Assembly (NCBI GenBank): GCA_016215705.1
Contig: JACRIR010000148.1
Location: forward strand, 1-60,170
Reading direction: 5' to 3'
Source: Candidatus Poribacteria bacterium
Lineage (GTDB): Bacteria; Abyssobacteria; SURF-5
DNA: 60,170 nt
Shown: positions 51,961 to 59,389 of the stretch, in pieces
Layout of the letters: every line of letters begins with the position of its first letter
How positions within the stretch are numbered: the first letter of the stretch is position 1
The notes under the pieces: model-generated
The model's database searches: none
What the model was told of the DNA's origin: nothing
Seen by the model: only the letters and a program-made list of their open reading frames with translations
Position numbers and translations under genes: made by a program

Positions 51961-52395
51961 ATGAGCGAAGCCGTCTTCGAGGCTATCCGGCAAAAGGTCA
52001 AGACAGAACCCTTCGCGCAAAAAATGGGGCTTGAATTGGAGGAAATCGGCGAGGGCTATTCACTTGTCAAGATGAAGTTCACGCCGGATATGGAAAACAT
52101 TCACGGCATGGCGCACGGCGGCGCGATCTTCGCGGTCATAGACGAGGCATTCGAGACCGCCTCAAACTCGCATGGCACAATCGCGGTCGCCCTGAACATG
52201 AACGTATCATATGTTGCGACGCCCTCCCCCGGCGATATGCTCTTGGCGGAGGCCAAGGAAGTCAACCGTACAAACCGCACCGCCAACTACTACATAACCG
52301 TAAAGAATCAGGCAGATAAACTCCTTGCTGTCTGCCAGGCGCTCGTATACCGAAAGAAGGAGAGTTTGCCTTTCCTTCCCGCCCGGGAGATTTAG
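51961..52395 (+). CDS. PaaI-type hotdog thioesterase
   Basis: 144 residues from ATG 51961 with AAGGAGAGG upstream. The hotdog motif NIHGMAHGGAIFAVIDEAFETASN supplies the catalytic Asp/Glu region, followed by NMNVSYVATPSPGDMLLAEAKEVNRTNRTANYYITV. PaaI-like enzymes hydrolyse aryl-CoA and hydroxyphenylacetyl-CoA, protecting CoA pools. Divergent from paaK, so a housekeeping thioesterase for the same aryl-CoA pathway is likely. It is flanked on both sides by related repeat words in opposite orientation. Confidence 0.9.
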   Translation: MSEAVFEAIRQKVKTEPFAQKMGLELEEIGEGYSLVKMKFTPDMENIHGMAHGGAIFAVIDEAFETASNSHGTIAVALNMNVSYVATPSPGDMLLAEAKEVNRTNRTANYYITVKNQADKLLAVCQALVYRKKESLPFLPAREI

Positions 52396-52454
52396 TTCAT
52401 AGTTCATGGTTCATGGTTCATGGTTTAGGGTTTAGGGTTTAGGGTTCATGGTTG
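52394..52454 (+). repeat. Tandem 7-mer repeat block
   Basis: Begins at the thioesterase stop: repeated TTCATGG units turn into three TTTAGGG units and back to TTCATGG. Only the last bases of the stop overlap it. The rest of the gap to 52762 holds the hairpin at 52638-52678 and otherwise featureless sequence. Confidence 0.85.
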
Positions 52455-52637
52455 AATTCCAAAGAAGCTGAACACTCGATGTCATTCACGCGAAAAAGCC
52501 TGCCCTCGCTCCCCGATCGTAGTTGGGGACAGGTCTCATTCCTCTCACAATAAACTACGCTGCGGGAGCGGTCAGCGGGGAGGGGTCAGGCGCTCCCAAG
52601 AAATCCGATCCAAGGGCCCCGATCCTTTTATGAAAAG

Positions 52638-52678
52638 AAATCCCCTTCCCCCCATCAGTGAAGGGGGGAAGGGGATTT
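52638..52678. terminator. Hairpin between convergent genes (family D relative), probable terminator
   Basis: 16-bp arms AAATCCCCTTCCCCCC and its complement around a 9-nt loop, followed by TTTTG. It relates to the 146-bp element at 41149-41294 by its AAATCCCC ends. Between the thioesterase and the exported protein gene on the other strand, it would stop both transcripts. Confidence 0.65.
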
Positions 52679-52762
52679 TGTCGGACACGCCTGCTCACGC
52701 ATGTATCTCTAAATCGTCATCTGCTGGCACAAACGGCATCCGCACAGGAACAAAGGACGAAA

Positions 52763-53329
52763 TCAATCCTTGATTTCGCAGCCCGATATGCGCGCAAGCC
52801 TTGTACGTGCCGGCGGCGCTACTACCTCAGGCAAATCGCTCCCGTAGTACGCGCGACCCATATAGAATCGCGGACTGCCGGGATAAATGTCGTCGCCGTA
52901 ATAATCTTCCACGAACGGTCCCTCATCGGTGTTGATCACAGTATCGCCGTGCCGGACCGACGTGAGCATGAGCGCCGTGCCCGCCTTGGTTTCCTCGAGC
53001 TTGCCGGTGACAGTCACTTTGTCGCCGTTGAGACGGGCTTTCTCAACGAGCCGATACGCTTTCTCTATTGTCTCCGGATTGAAACCGCTTTCCTGAACCG
53101 ACAGCGCACCCTTGCCGCACGAATCCAACACGAAACTCCATGTGCGGTATTCGCCGCCCTTTGGGACAGTATTCTCGGCTATCGGAGCGCTCATTCTGAT
53201 TTCCTGGTTCATGAACTGGTGGGGATTCTGCATGACCGCCGACAAGTCGATTTCCTTGGCCGTCGCCGGCGACGCCATTCCGACCACGGCAGCCACCGCC
53301 ACCAAGACCAACAGGTATTTTGCATACAT
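52763..53329 (-). CDS. Exported hypothetical protein, possible OB-fold
   Basis: 188 residues from ATG 53329, with GGAGG 9 nt upstream. Signal peptide 1-24 (ending ASPATA), so periplasmic. The body, DLSAVMQNPHQFMNQEIRMSAPIAENT, then WSFVLDSCGKGALSVQESG and DKVTVTGKLEETKAGTALML, looks like the bacterial OB-fold (cytochrome/nucleic acid-type) beta barrel used by exported DUF4920-like or tRNA_anti-like proteins. No enzyme motif. The C-terminal part (FVEDYYGDDIYPGSPRFYMGRAYYGSDLPE) is Tyr-rich. It is divergent from the GbsR-type regulator with about 215 bp between. Confidence 0.65.
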   Translation of the reverse strand: MYAKYLLVLVAVAAVVGMASPATAKEIDLSAVMQNPHQFMNQEIRMSAPIAENTVPKGGEYRTWSFVLDSCGKGALSVQESGFNPETIEKAYRLVEKARLNGDKVTVTGKLEETKAGTALMLTSVRHGDTVINTDEGPFVEDYYGDDIYPGSPRFYMGRAYYGSDLPEVVAPPARTRLARISGCEIKD

Positions 53330-53464
53330 TGAACTACACCTCCAATCCGGCATCGAGATGTTTCCCGACGCCCAAATCCTTTACTTAAAGTCTGCAATCG
53401 AAACCGCACACCCGCAAGCCAAAATTGATTTACCCGTCTGTAAAATCAACCCCTTCCCATCGGA

Positions 53465-53493
53465 TTGACATTCCCCTCGACTCATGCTACAAT
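53465..53493 (+). promoter_or_regulatory. Sigma-70-type promoter of the GbsR-type regulator gene
   Basis: Consensus -35 TTGACA (53465-53470), 17-bp spacer, -10 TACAAT (53488-53493). Transcription would begin near 53500, 46 nt before the ATG. This is the strongest housekeeping promoter in the window. Confidence 0.8.
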
Positions 53494-53504
53494 CATATTG
53501 AAAA

Positions 53505-53512
53505 TTCAGAAC
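53505..53512. promoter_or_regulatory. Possible operator shared by regulator and epimerase genes
   Basis: TTCAGAAC lies just after the predicted transcription start of the regulator gene. Its reverse complement GTTCTGAA occurs at 54072-54079, upstream of the epimerase and within a larger GTTCTGAAC. The shared word suggests autoregulation and control of the epimerase; the match is short and could be chance. Confidence 0.4.
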
Positions 53513-53545
53513 ATATTATATATATCTAACAAAGAGTGAATCCGT

Positions 53546-54037
53546 ATGGTCACAGACCTGAACAGAATACGGGACAAATTCATCGAAAGCATGGGCCGCA
53601 TAAGCAAGTTCTGGGGATTCAGCCGTCTCATGGGCCAACTCTACGGAACGCTATATCTTAGCAGCGAGCCCATGTCGCTCGACCAGATGACCAACTCGCT
53701 GATGGTAAGCAAGGGCAGCGTCAGCACAAATATCCGGGCGCTCGAGCGATGGGGAATGGTCCACAAAGTGTGGGTTAAGGCCGACAGGAAAGACTACTAT
53801 CGCGCCGAGACGAAATTCATGGACATCATGACCAGAATCCTGCAGGAGCGCGAGAAAAAGGAATTCGACAGCGCGCTCAAGACCGTCTCCGAATGTCTTA
53901 CGGAAACACAGTCTCTCCTCGGCTCGGAGGAGACCGAATTCCTCAAACAGCGCCTTGAGAACATGCAGAATTTCTTTAGCTTCATCGATCAGAGTGTTTT
54001 CTCGACCCTGTATTTGTTAAAAAGTCATCTCGAATAA
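53546..54037 (+). CDS. GbsR/MarR-type transcriptional regulator
   Basis: 163 residues. Winged-helix region 15-100: GRISKFWGFSRLMGQLYGTLYLSSEPMSLDQMTNSLMVSKGSVSTNIRALERWGMVHKVWVKADRKDYYRAE matches GbsR-family repressors (glycine betaine synthesis regulators), a MarR-related group. A C-terminal helical part (100-163) would dimerise or bind ligand. A strong promoter lies upstream and a possible operator overlaps its start. The epimerase gene follows 131 bp later on the same strand and is the likely target. Confidence 0.87.
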   Translation: MVTDLNRIRDKFIESMGRISKFWGFSRLMGQLYGTLYLSSEPMSLDQMTNSLMVSKGSVSTNIRALERWGMVHKVWVKADRKDYYRAETKFMDIMTRILQEREKKEFDSALKTVSECLTETQSLLGSEETEFLKQRLENMQNFFSFIDQSVFSTLYLLKSHLE

Positions 54038-54168
54038 TTTTTTTGGACGTAGCGTTCAATAAATTCTAAACGTTCTGAACATCATTGCGCTTAACCACAA
54101 AAGCGCAAATCACGCAAAGGAAAGATGAATCGCGACTCGCGAGTCGCCCTTGCAAGGAGCGAGAAAAT

Positions 54169-55185
54169 ATGAAATCACAAAATAATCCCACAAGCATTGT
54201 CACTGGCGCATTCGGCTACACGGGCAAATACATAGCCCGCCGGCTTCTCTCAATAGGAGAACAAGTTAAGACCCTCACTTGGCATGATCGCGATAACCCG
54301 TTCGGCAATAAGGTGGAGGTCTTCCCGTTTAACTTCGACAAGCCGGACAAACTCATGGAAAGCTTGCGAGGGGCCTCCACATTCTACAATACGTACTGGA
54401 TTCGGTTCCCTCGGGGCGAGTCAACCTATGAAAGGGCAGTCGAGAATACGAAAACCCTTATCGAAGCCGCAAAGCAAGCCGGCGTCCGAAGATTCGTTCA
54501 TATCAGCATAACGAATTGCTCTGCCAACTCGCCGCTTCCGTACTTCAAGGGCAAAGCTCTTGTCGAGAAAGCCATCATCGAATCCGGGCTATCGTATGCC
54601 ATCATCCGGCCGACCGTCATTTTCGGCTGCGAGGACATCCTCATAAACAACATCGCCTGGCTGCTGCGCAAGTTTCCGGTTTTCGCTATCATGGGTTCCG
54701 GAAAATACCAACTGCGTCCGGTCTTCGTCGAAGACGTAGCCAGAATAGCTGTCGACGCTGCGAGAGACACCCGCAATATCATCATCGACGCCGTTGGCCC
54801 CGAAATCTACACTTTTGACGAACTCCTCCGCCTCATTGCGCACACAGTTGGCCGCCAAGAAACTGATGGACGCAGCCGATCCCCGCGCAATTTAGTCGGC
54901 GGGGGCACGGCGCGCCGTGCCCCTACGATACTTGTCGGCCGCATTCGTAGACCTCTGATCATTCTTCACGTTCCGCCCTCAATCGGGTACTTCCTCTCGC
55001 AATTTATCGGATGGCTCGTCGGAGACGTCTTGCTCACACGCGATGAGGTCAAAGGCCTGATGTCAAACCTCCTTGTTACCGCCGGCCCATCAACCGGCGT
55101 CACCCGCATGAGCAAGTGGCTCGAACAAAATGCCGCCACGGTGGGCGTCAAGTACGCTTCCGAATTGAAACGGCATTACAGGTGA
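54169..55185 (+). CDS. NAD(P)-dependent epimerase/dehydratase (NmrA/SDR-e-like) with in-frame palindromic insertion
   Basis: 338 residues from ATG 54169, with AAGGAGCG upstream. The Rossmann motif VTGAFGYTGKYIARRLL opens the protein; SITNCSANSPLPYFKGKALVEKAI and SYAIIRPTVIFG continue the extended SDR/NmrA pattern (Tyr and Lys of the active-site region, then the RPxxxFG block). Near residues 228-258 the sequence ETDGRSRSPRNLVGGGTARR and following residues do not fit the fold; it coincides with the palindrome at 54902-54923. Removing about 28 residues would join AHTVGRQ to RPLIILHVPPSIGY, the continuous form expected of the family. The insertion is in frame and the C-terminus remains intact. 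Confidence 0.88.
   Translation: MKSQNNPTSIVTGAFGYTGKYIARRLLSIGEQVKTLTWHDRDNPFGNKVEVFPFNFDKPDKLMESLRGASTFYNTYWIRFPRGESTYERAVENTKTLIEAAKQAGVRRFVHISITNCSANSPLPYFKGKALVEKAIIESGLSYAIIRPTVIFGCEDILINNIAWLLRKFPVFAIMGSGKYQLRPVFVEDVARIAVDAARDTRNIIIDAVGPEIYTFDELLRLIAHTVGRQETDGRSRSPRNLVGGGTARRAPTILVGRIRRPLIILHVPPSIGYFLSQFIGWLVGDVLLTRDEVKGLMSNLLVTAGPSTGVTRMSKWLEQNAATVGVKYASELKRHYR
54902..54923. repeat. 22-bp perfect palindrome, family C, inserted inside the epimerase gene
   Basis: GGGGCACGGCG joined directly to its reverse complement, followed by CTACG as in the other family C members (48185-48206, 23550-23617). It lies at codons about 245-252 of the epimerase without breaking the frame. Confidence 0.9.
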
Positions 55186-55414
55186 TCCGCAGATTACGCA
55201 GATTCTCTCGGATTCTATTCGTGTGATTCGCTCTTTGGTTCGTGACGTTCTCGATCCCTTTCTTTGGCTTTTCTTCGCGAACTTTGTGTCTTTGCGGTAA
55301 ATGTCGCTTCTTTTCTTCCTCTTCTACTTTTCAACCGTAAACCATGAACTCTGAACCCCGCGCGCTTGGCGCGGCGGTTCCTTTCCTCGACTTTGGACCT
55401 TGGGCCTTCGACTT

Positions 55415-56626
55415 CTATTGTTGCGCTTGGCGCGACGGCCATGTATCTCCCCACGGAACCGGCGGCAGATTCTCGATGCGCCGTATTTCGTTTATGGTCA
55501 TGATCCCGGAGCGCACCAGCCGTTCCTGCACTTGCGATTTGCCGTCCTCGTTGCCCTTGAGCGCGTCAATCGCCGACGTATCGAAACTAACGAACCATCT
55601 CTCATCCACTTTGCCCGGCATCCTGGCGAACATCGGCAGGAACGAGTTGTTCAGTGTCTGTTCGAGCTTTCGCAGTTTCGGGATAATCGTCTTTTGCCAG
55701 AAAGCCTTGTTCTGGTGCTCGGCGTTGGCATAGTTGGCGTACTCATAGACGCCCACGAGCGCAGGCGGAACTTTGAACGCCGCACAGATTTCCTCGCGGC
55801 AGAATTTTCGCTGTTTCAGGAATTCCATGTCGCGCGGACTCAGGCCGACGGGCTTATATGTCAAGCCCTCCTCGAGCAGCGCGATTCGATGCGCGCGCGT
55901 CGCCCCTTTGTGTCCTTCCTCCCACTGCTTGCGGATTCGACTGAACGCCTGGTCGCTCAAGGAAGATTGCGTCTCGAGCACGCCGCCCGGATGCGCGCCG
56001 TTCTTGAACAATGACTTGTTGCACGCGAGCGAATACTGGTCTACGATGATCGTGTTGCGAATGGCCGCAATCGGCCCGAGGCCGTAGTATTCGCTTGCGG
56101 GATTGAAGTATTTGAAATGGATGACCTCGTCGGCCCGGAGCGACACGCTGCGCCCATTCACTTCGTAGATGTAGCCCTTCACGAAATTGAATTTGTCGGG
56201 CACGATCTTCACGTAGTCAGGCCGCATCGGATAAATCGCTATGGGGATGCCTTCTCCGTCCCTCTCGATCTCCCAATAACAATTGCCCGAGAGTTCGAGG
56301 AACGAAGCAGTCGCCTCCCACAGGTCATATGCCGAGATGTGCGGGTTCACATCGGAGAGCAGCCGGGCAAGTCGGCTATCGGAATCTTCCTCGACAGATT
56401 TAGCCATTCGCCTATAGGTCTTGAGCGGCGTACCCGCGATGGCCGTCGCTATCGTGCTTACGCAGGCGTATACCCAGACCACCTGGCTGTAGGCTATCGA
56501 GTAGTCTTCATAATTTTCCGGCCTGTCCTTGCCCAGCCTCTCCTCGAAGTCATCCACCAATATCTCCCTCACCCGCCGCGCCTTTTCATAACCTAACACT
56601 CGCGCCACCTTTTCAATCAGCTTCAT
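55415..56626 (-). CDS. Phage portal protein (HK97 type)
   Basis: 403 residues. Portal motifs: YSQVVWVYACVSTIATAIAGTPLKTYRR at the N-terminus, DLWEATASFLELSGNCYWEIERDGEG, ADEVIHFKYFNPASEYYGLGPIAA, KNGAHPGGVLETQ, and CREEICAAFKVPPALVGVYEYANYANAEHQNKAFWQKTIIPKLRKLEQTLN. The length (about 400) is normal. Portals form the dodecameric DNA entry ring of tailed phages. No major capsid, protease or large terminase is next to it; downstream is the epimerase on the other strand. It is the last readable gene of a remnant prophage or satellite. Confidence 0.92.
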   Translation of the reverse strand: MKLIEKVARVLGYEKARRVREILVDDFEERLGKDRPENYEDYSIAYSQVVWVYACVSTIATAIAGTPLKTYRRMAKSVEEDSDSRLARLLSDVNPHISAYDLWEATASFLELSGNCYWEIERDGEGIPIAIYPMRPDYVKIVPDKFNFVKGYIYEVNGRSVSLRADEVIHFKYFNPASEYYGLGPIAAIRNTIIVDQYSLACNKSLFKNGAHPGGVLETQSSLSDQAFSRIRKQWEEGHKGATRAHRIALLEEGLTYKPVGLSPRDMEFLKQRKFCREEICAAFKVPPALVGVYEYANYANAEHQNKAFWQKTIIPKLRKLEQTLNNSFLPMFARMPGKVDERWFVSFDTSAIDALKGNEDGKSQVQERLVRSGIMTINEIRRIENLPPVPWGDTWPSRQAQQ

Positions 56627-56644
56627 TTTTGAATCTCCTTTTCT

Positions 56645-57124
56645 TTAGGATTTCTTGAATACTCTGTTGTAACACTCATCGATTATTTTCTTGGTGTCTT
56701 CCTCTGACGACTCTGACGAGCCGTTTTCTTCAGTTGGGAGCGCGCCTTCATTGGCCATTCGCTCTTTTATTTTCTGCTTGAGTTCGAGGAGAGAGATGAT
56801 CGTCTTCCCGCGAGCCTTTTTCAGCGAGACATTCAATCGTTCGAGGTCTGCGATATCGTCCATCAGGCGATGCATGCGGTTTGTCACATGCTCGGGCATC
56901 AGGGTCTGCCGATACTTCTCGCTGATGGTCATTGCGAAGTATTCGTTGAAGAGTTCTCGGATATCCGATATGTCGATATTCTCGGCGGGTGCGGCCGGCA
57001 GTGGATCGGGTTGATTGTCGGCGGAATGTTCGTCCGGCGGATTGAGTATTTCCGCGACTTCGTCGGGAGTGTTGCCGGCTGCAAACAATCTGAATATGTC
57101 TTGCTTTTCCAATTCGCTTATCAT
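56645..57124 (-). CDS. Small phage-linked hypothetical protein
   Basis: 159 residues, 18 nt upstream of portal on the same strand with GGAGAC before ATG 57124. The N-terminus (ISELEKQDIFRLFAAGNTPDEVAEILN) resembles a short helix-turn-helix such as in small terminase subunits; the middle is Pro/Ala-rich, followed by a charged helical stretch (LMDDIADLERLNVSLKKARGKTI) and an acidic tail. A small-terminase-like role would fit its place before portal, but similarity is too weak to name it. Confidence 0.6.
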   Translation of the reverse strand: MISELEKQDIFRLFAAGNTPDEVAEILNPPDEHSADNQPDPLPAAPAENIDISDIRELFNEYFAMTISEKYRQTLMPEHVTNRMHRLMDDIADLERLNVSLKKARGKTIISLLELKQKIKERMANEGALPTEENGSSESSEEDTKKIIDECYNRVFKKS

Positions 57125-57154
57125 AAGAGTCTCCTTTCATCAAAGATCGTTTTC

Positions 57155-57194
57155 ACCGCAAAGGGTCGCAGACCCGTGGCGCAAAGAGCGCAAA
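57155..57194 (+). repeat. GCAAAGGGTCGCAGA dispersed repeat
   Basis: ACCGCAAAGGGTCGCAGACC followed by CGTGGCGCAAAGAGCGCAAA. Nearly identical to the copy forming the gmhA end. Confidence 0.85.
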
Positions 57195-57548
57195 AAAAAG
57201 CATGAAACAGGGGGAGCACGGGGAGTCACGGGGGAACAAAACAGAGATGATGAACGATGAATGAAGAAAAGGATGAACGAAAAAGAGAAGAAACGTTGGA
57301 ACGCGAATCGCCAAGCGCGGGACGAATGAGCGATTTCGGATTTCGGATTGAAACAGAAAGCGAGGAAATCCCGCTAGGGGCGGGACTTCCCCCGCCGAGG
57401 CGGGGTCAGCCATGCCGATGGACGCCGATGGACGCCGATGAAAAAACTGAAACACGAATGCCGAGAGTGGGCAACGCAGGGTGCGAATGGCGCGAATCCA
57501 TTGGCGTTTTCCCCGTTTTTTCTTTGTAAGTCTTTGGAGGGGAGGGAT

Positions 57549-57731
57549 ATGACACAAATGACACAAGCATGACGCAAGACCCCGATGAAGATCGGGGAGG
57601 CAAAAGGCGAAAGGAGCAAGACGAAAGGGGAAACATAAGTAGGCCGAAGCCAAAGAGTTGTGAAATAGCTGGATAAGTGCGTTTGCGCGGTTTCTTGAAG
57701 AGATATGACACAAATGACGCAAATGACACAA
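57549..57731 (+). repeat. Iteron-like direct repeats ATGACRCAA
   Basis: Two groups of three 9-mers: at 57549, 57558 and 57569, and at 57705, 57714 and 57723, each reading ATGACACAA or ATGACGCAA. The groups are about 150 bp apart, directly downstream of the helicase gene. Iterons of this kind mark replication origins of plasmids and satellite phages. Spacing within groups is 9-11 bp, about one helical turn. Confidence 0.5.
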
Positions 57732-57973
57732 GAAATCGTATTTCGTTTGGAAATTTTCGGGCTTGACGTATCCAATTGCTTTTGGAACCGCCGATGAACG
57801 CCGATGAACGCGGATTTGGAAAAAGAAAAAGAAAAGGATTTTGAAACCACGGGGAACACGGGGAAGATAAGAAAAAGGAAGAAGAAATGAAAATCGTGTC
57901 AGGAATTTACGATTCTGAACGTGAGTAGTACAGCTTTGGGAGAACAAATCAGTCGAACTTGTTGTCATAGCTT

Positions 57974-59389
57974 TCACAGGTTTATCTCCTTTCGGGTTAG
58001 TCCTTGCCAGATTCTGTGGAACATGGTGCGTTCGGGTTTGAAGCCGCGCTCTCTGAGTCGCATTCCGAATAAGCGGGGGCACAAGGGGCGTTCGTCGTTG
58101 CATTCGCACCAATCGGTATAGGAACTGTAGAGGTCGGCTGAGTTCTCGCGAGCTTCGGGTGCGATGTCGCAGCGGTCGGCGAGGAAAGCGCCGAGGGGGT
58201 CCATGTCGCCACGGTAGGCGTTGATGGCATCGGTTACTTCGGCGGGAGAGTCGAGTCCTGTCTTTTGCCATTCGAGGCAGCCGGCGACGAGCCAGTTGAG
58301 GATTCCGCGGGCTTCGGCGCGGAGTTTTTGGGGCAGGTCTTTATCCTGTCGTTCTTCGGGTATCGTGACATTAAAGGGTATCATGGTGATGCGCCGCCAG
58401 ATTGCGTGGTCAGTGGTCTGAATGATGGGGATGTGGTCGGCGCAGATGAAGAGCTTGTGGGACGAATCGAACTCGAGGCGGTCGCGCCGAGTGGGCCGGA
58501 CGGCAAGCGGGTTGGCGGCAGTGAGTTTCTTTACGGCTGGTTCGGAGAGGGACTTGTTGAATTCGACTTCGGTTACTGCCGCGAGCCTGCATTCTTTGAG
58601 GTCGGCGAATTCGGGCGGATGCGTGCGGCGACGGGAAGAGAACAGGAGTTCGGAGGAGAGTGGCAGAGAGTAATCACCCATGACGAACATTAGTGTCTCG
58701 AGGAAGGTGGTTTTGCCGTTGGCTCCTGCCCCATGGAGGAGGAAGAGTTTCTGTTCGGCGACGGAGCCGGTAAGCGCGTATCCGCAGACGCGCTTGATGA
58801 AATTGACCAGGTTTTGATTGCCGCCGAATATCTCTTTGAGGAAGTTTGTCCAGAGACCGGGCTGAGGACAGGCGGGGTTGAAGTCGATGGGCGCGAGCTT
58901 CGTGATCATGTCTTCGGGGCGATGTTCGCGCAGTTTGCCGGTTCGCAGGTCGATGGCGCCGTTGTTCACGTTGAAGAGCCAGGGGTCGCGATCGAAGTGG
59001 TCGGGTGTGACCATGATCTCGGGCTGATTCTGGAGTTGCTTGAGAGTTTGTTGGACGCTGGCGCCTGATTGGGCGCGAGTGATCCATTTGTTGAGGCGCA
59101 CGCGTTCATTGTTGGCGGCTTTGGAGAAATCGGCGTTGTATGCATGCGCGGCGGTCTGGATGGTCCATCTCCAGAGCTGTCCTTCTTCGTCGGGTGTCCA
59201 GTGCCGGCCGTTCCAGATGAAGAATCCTCCGAGCTTGGGGCAGTGGCGAATGTGCTGCCCGTGGAACTCGACGAGTTTGCGGGCGTGATAGAGGTCATTG
59301 AGGCTGTAAGCGCCCGTGGTCGTCGGGGTCTTTTTGACGACGACTGTGTTGATTTGTTCTGGTTGAGTGGGCTGATTGACTGTTTGCAT
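57974..59389 (-). CDS. D5/P4-type phage helicase (primase-helicase C-terminal part)
   Basis: 471 residues from ATG 59389, with AGGAGG 7 nt upstream; the longer frame to 59638 is not supported. D5_N region about 60-190 (WNGRHWTPDEEG, LFNVNNGAIDLRTG, DMITKLAPIDFNP), then the superfamily 3 helicase: Walker A GAGANGKTT (220-228), AAVTEVEF, and the sensor-like RDRLEFDSSHKLFICADHIPII, with a C-terminal winged-helix (LYSSYTDWCECNDE). P4 alpha-type proteins are 770 residues with an N-terminal primase; here the primase half is absent, so this is helicase only. It suggests autonomous replication of a small element. Upstream of the portal gene on the same strand. Confidence 0.9.
   Translation of the reverse strand: MQTVNQPTQPEQINTVVVKKTPTTTGAYSLNDLYHARKLVEFHGQHIRHCPKLGGFFIWNGRHWTPDEEGQLWRWTIQTAAHAYNADFSKAANNERVRLNKWITRAQSGASVQQTLKQLQNQPEIMVTPDHFDRDPWLFNVNNGAIDLRTGKLREHRPEDMITKLAPIDFNPACPQPGLWTNFLKEIFGGNQNLVNFIKRVCGYALTGSVAEQKLFLLHGAGANGKTTFLETLMFVMGDYSLPLSSELLFSSRRRTHPPEFADLKECRLAAVTEVEFNKSLSEPAVKKLTAANPLAVRPTRRDRLEFDSSHKLFICADHIPIIQTTDHAIWRRITMIPFNVTIPEERQDKDLPQKLRAEARGILNWLVAGCLEWQKTGLDSPAEVTDAINAYRGDMDPLGAFLADRCDIAPEARENSADLYSSYTDWCECNDERPLCPRLFGMRLRERGFKPERTMFHRIWQGLTRKEINL

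Larger units (their letters stand above)
57125..57973. other. Non-coding spacer of the phage remnant, repeat-rich
   Basis: About 850 bp without a credible gene, unusual for phage DNA. It contains the GCAAAGGGTCGCAGA repeat (57155-57194), GATGGACGCC units (57418-57440 and 57787-57813), and the iteron-like arrays at 57549-57577 and 57705-57731. Open frames here are produced by low-complexity sequence. Confidence 0.6.

Noticed and set aside
52394-52454. Telomere or CRISPR-like array
   Set aside because: Units are 7 bp with no spacers; three TTTAGGG copies arise readily by slippage.
57153-58271. 372-codon open frame on the minus strand
   Set aside because: It crosses a repeat-rich spacer and overlaps the real helicase gene in another frame; composition is Arg/Pro/Phe-rich without any domain.
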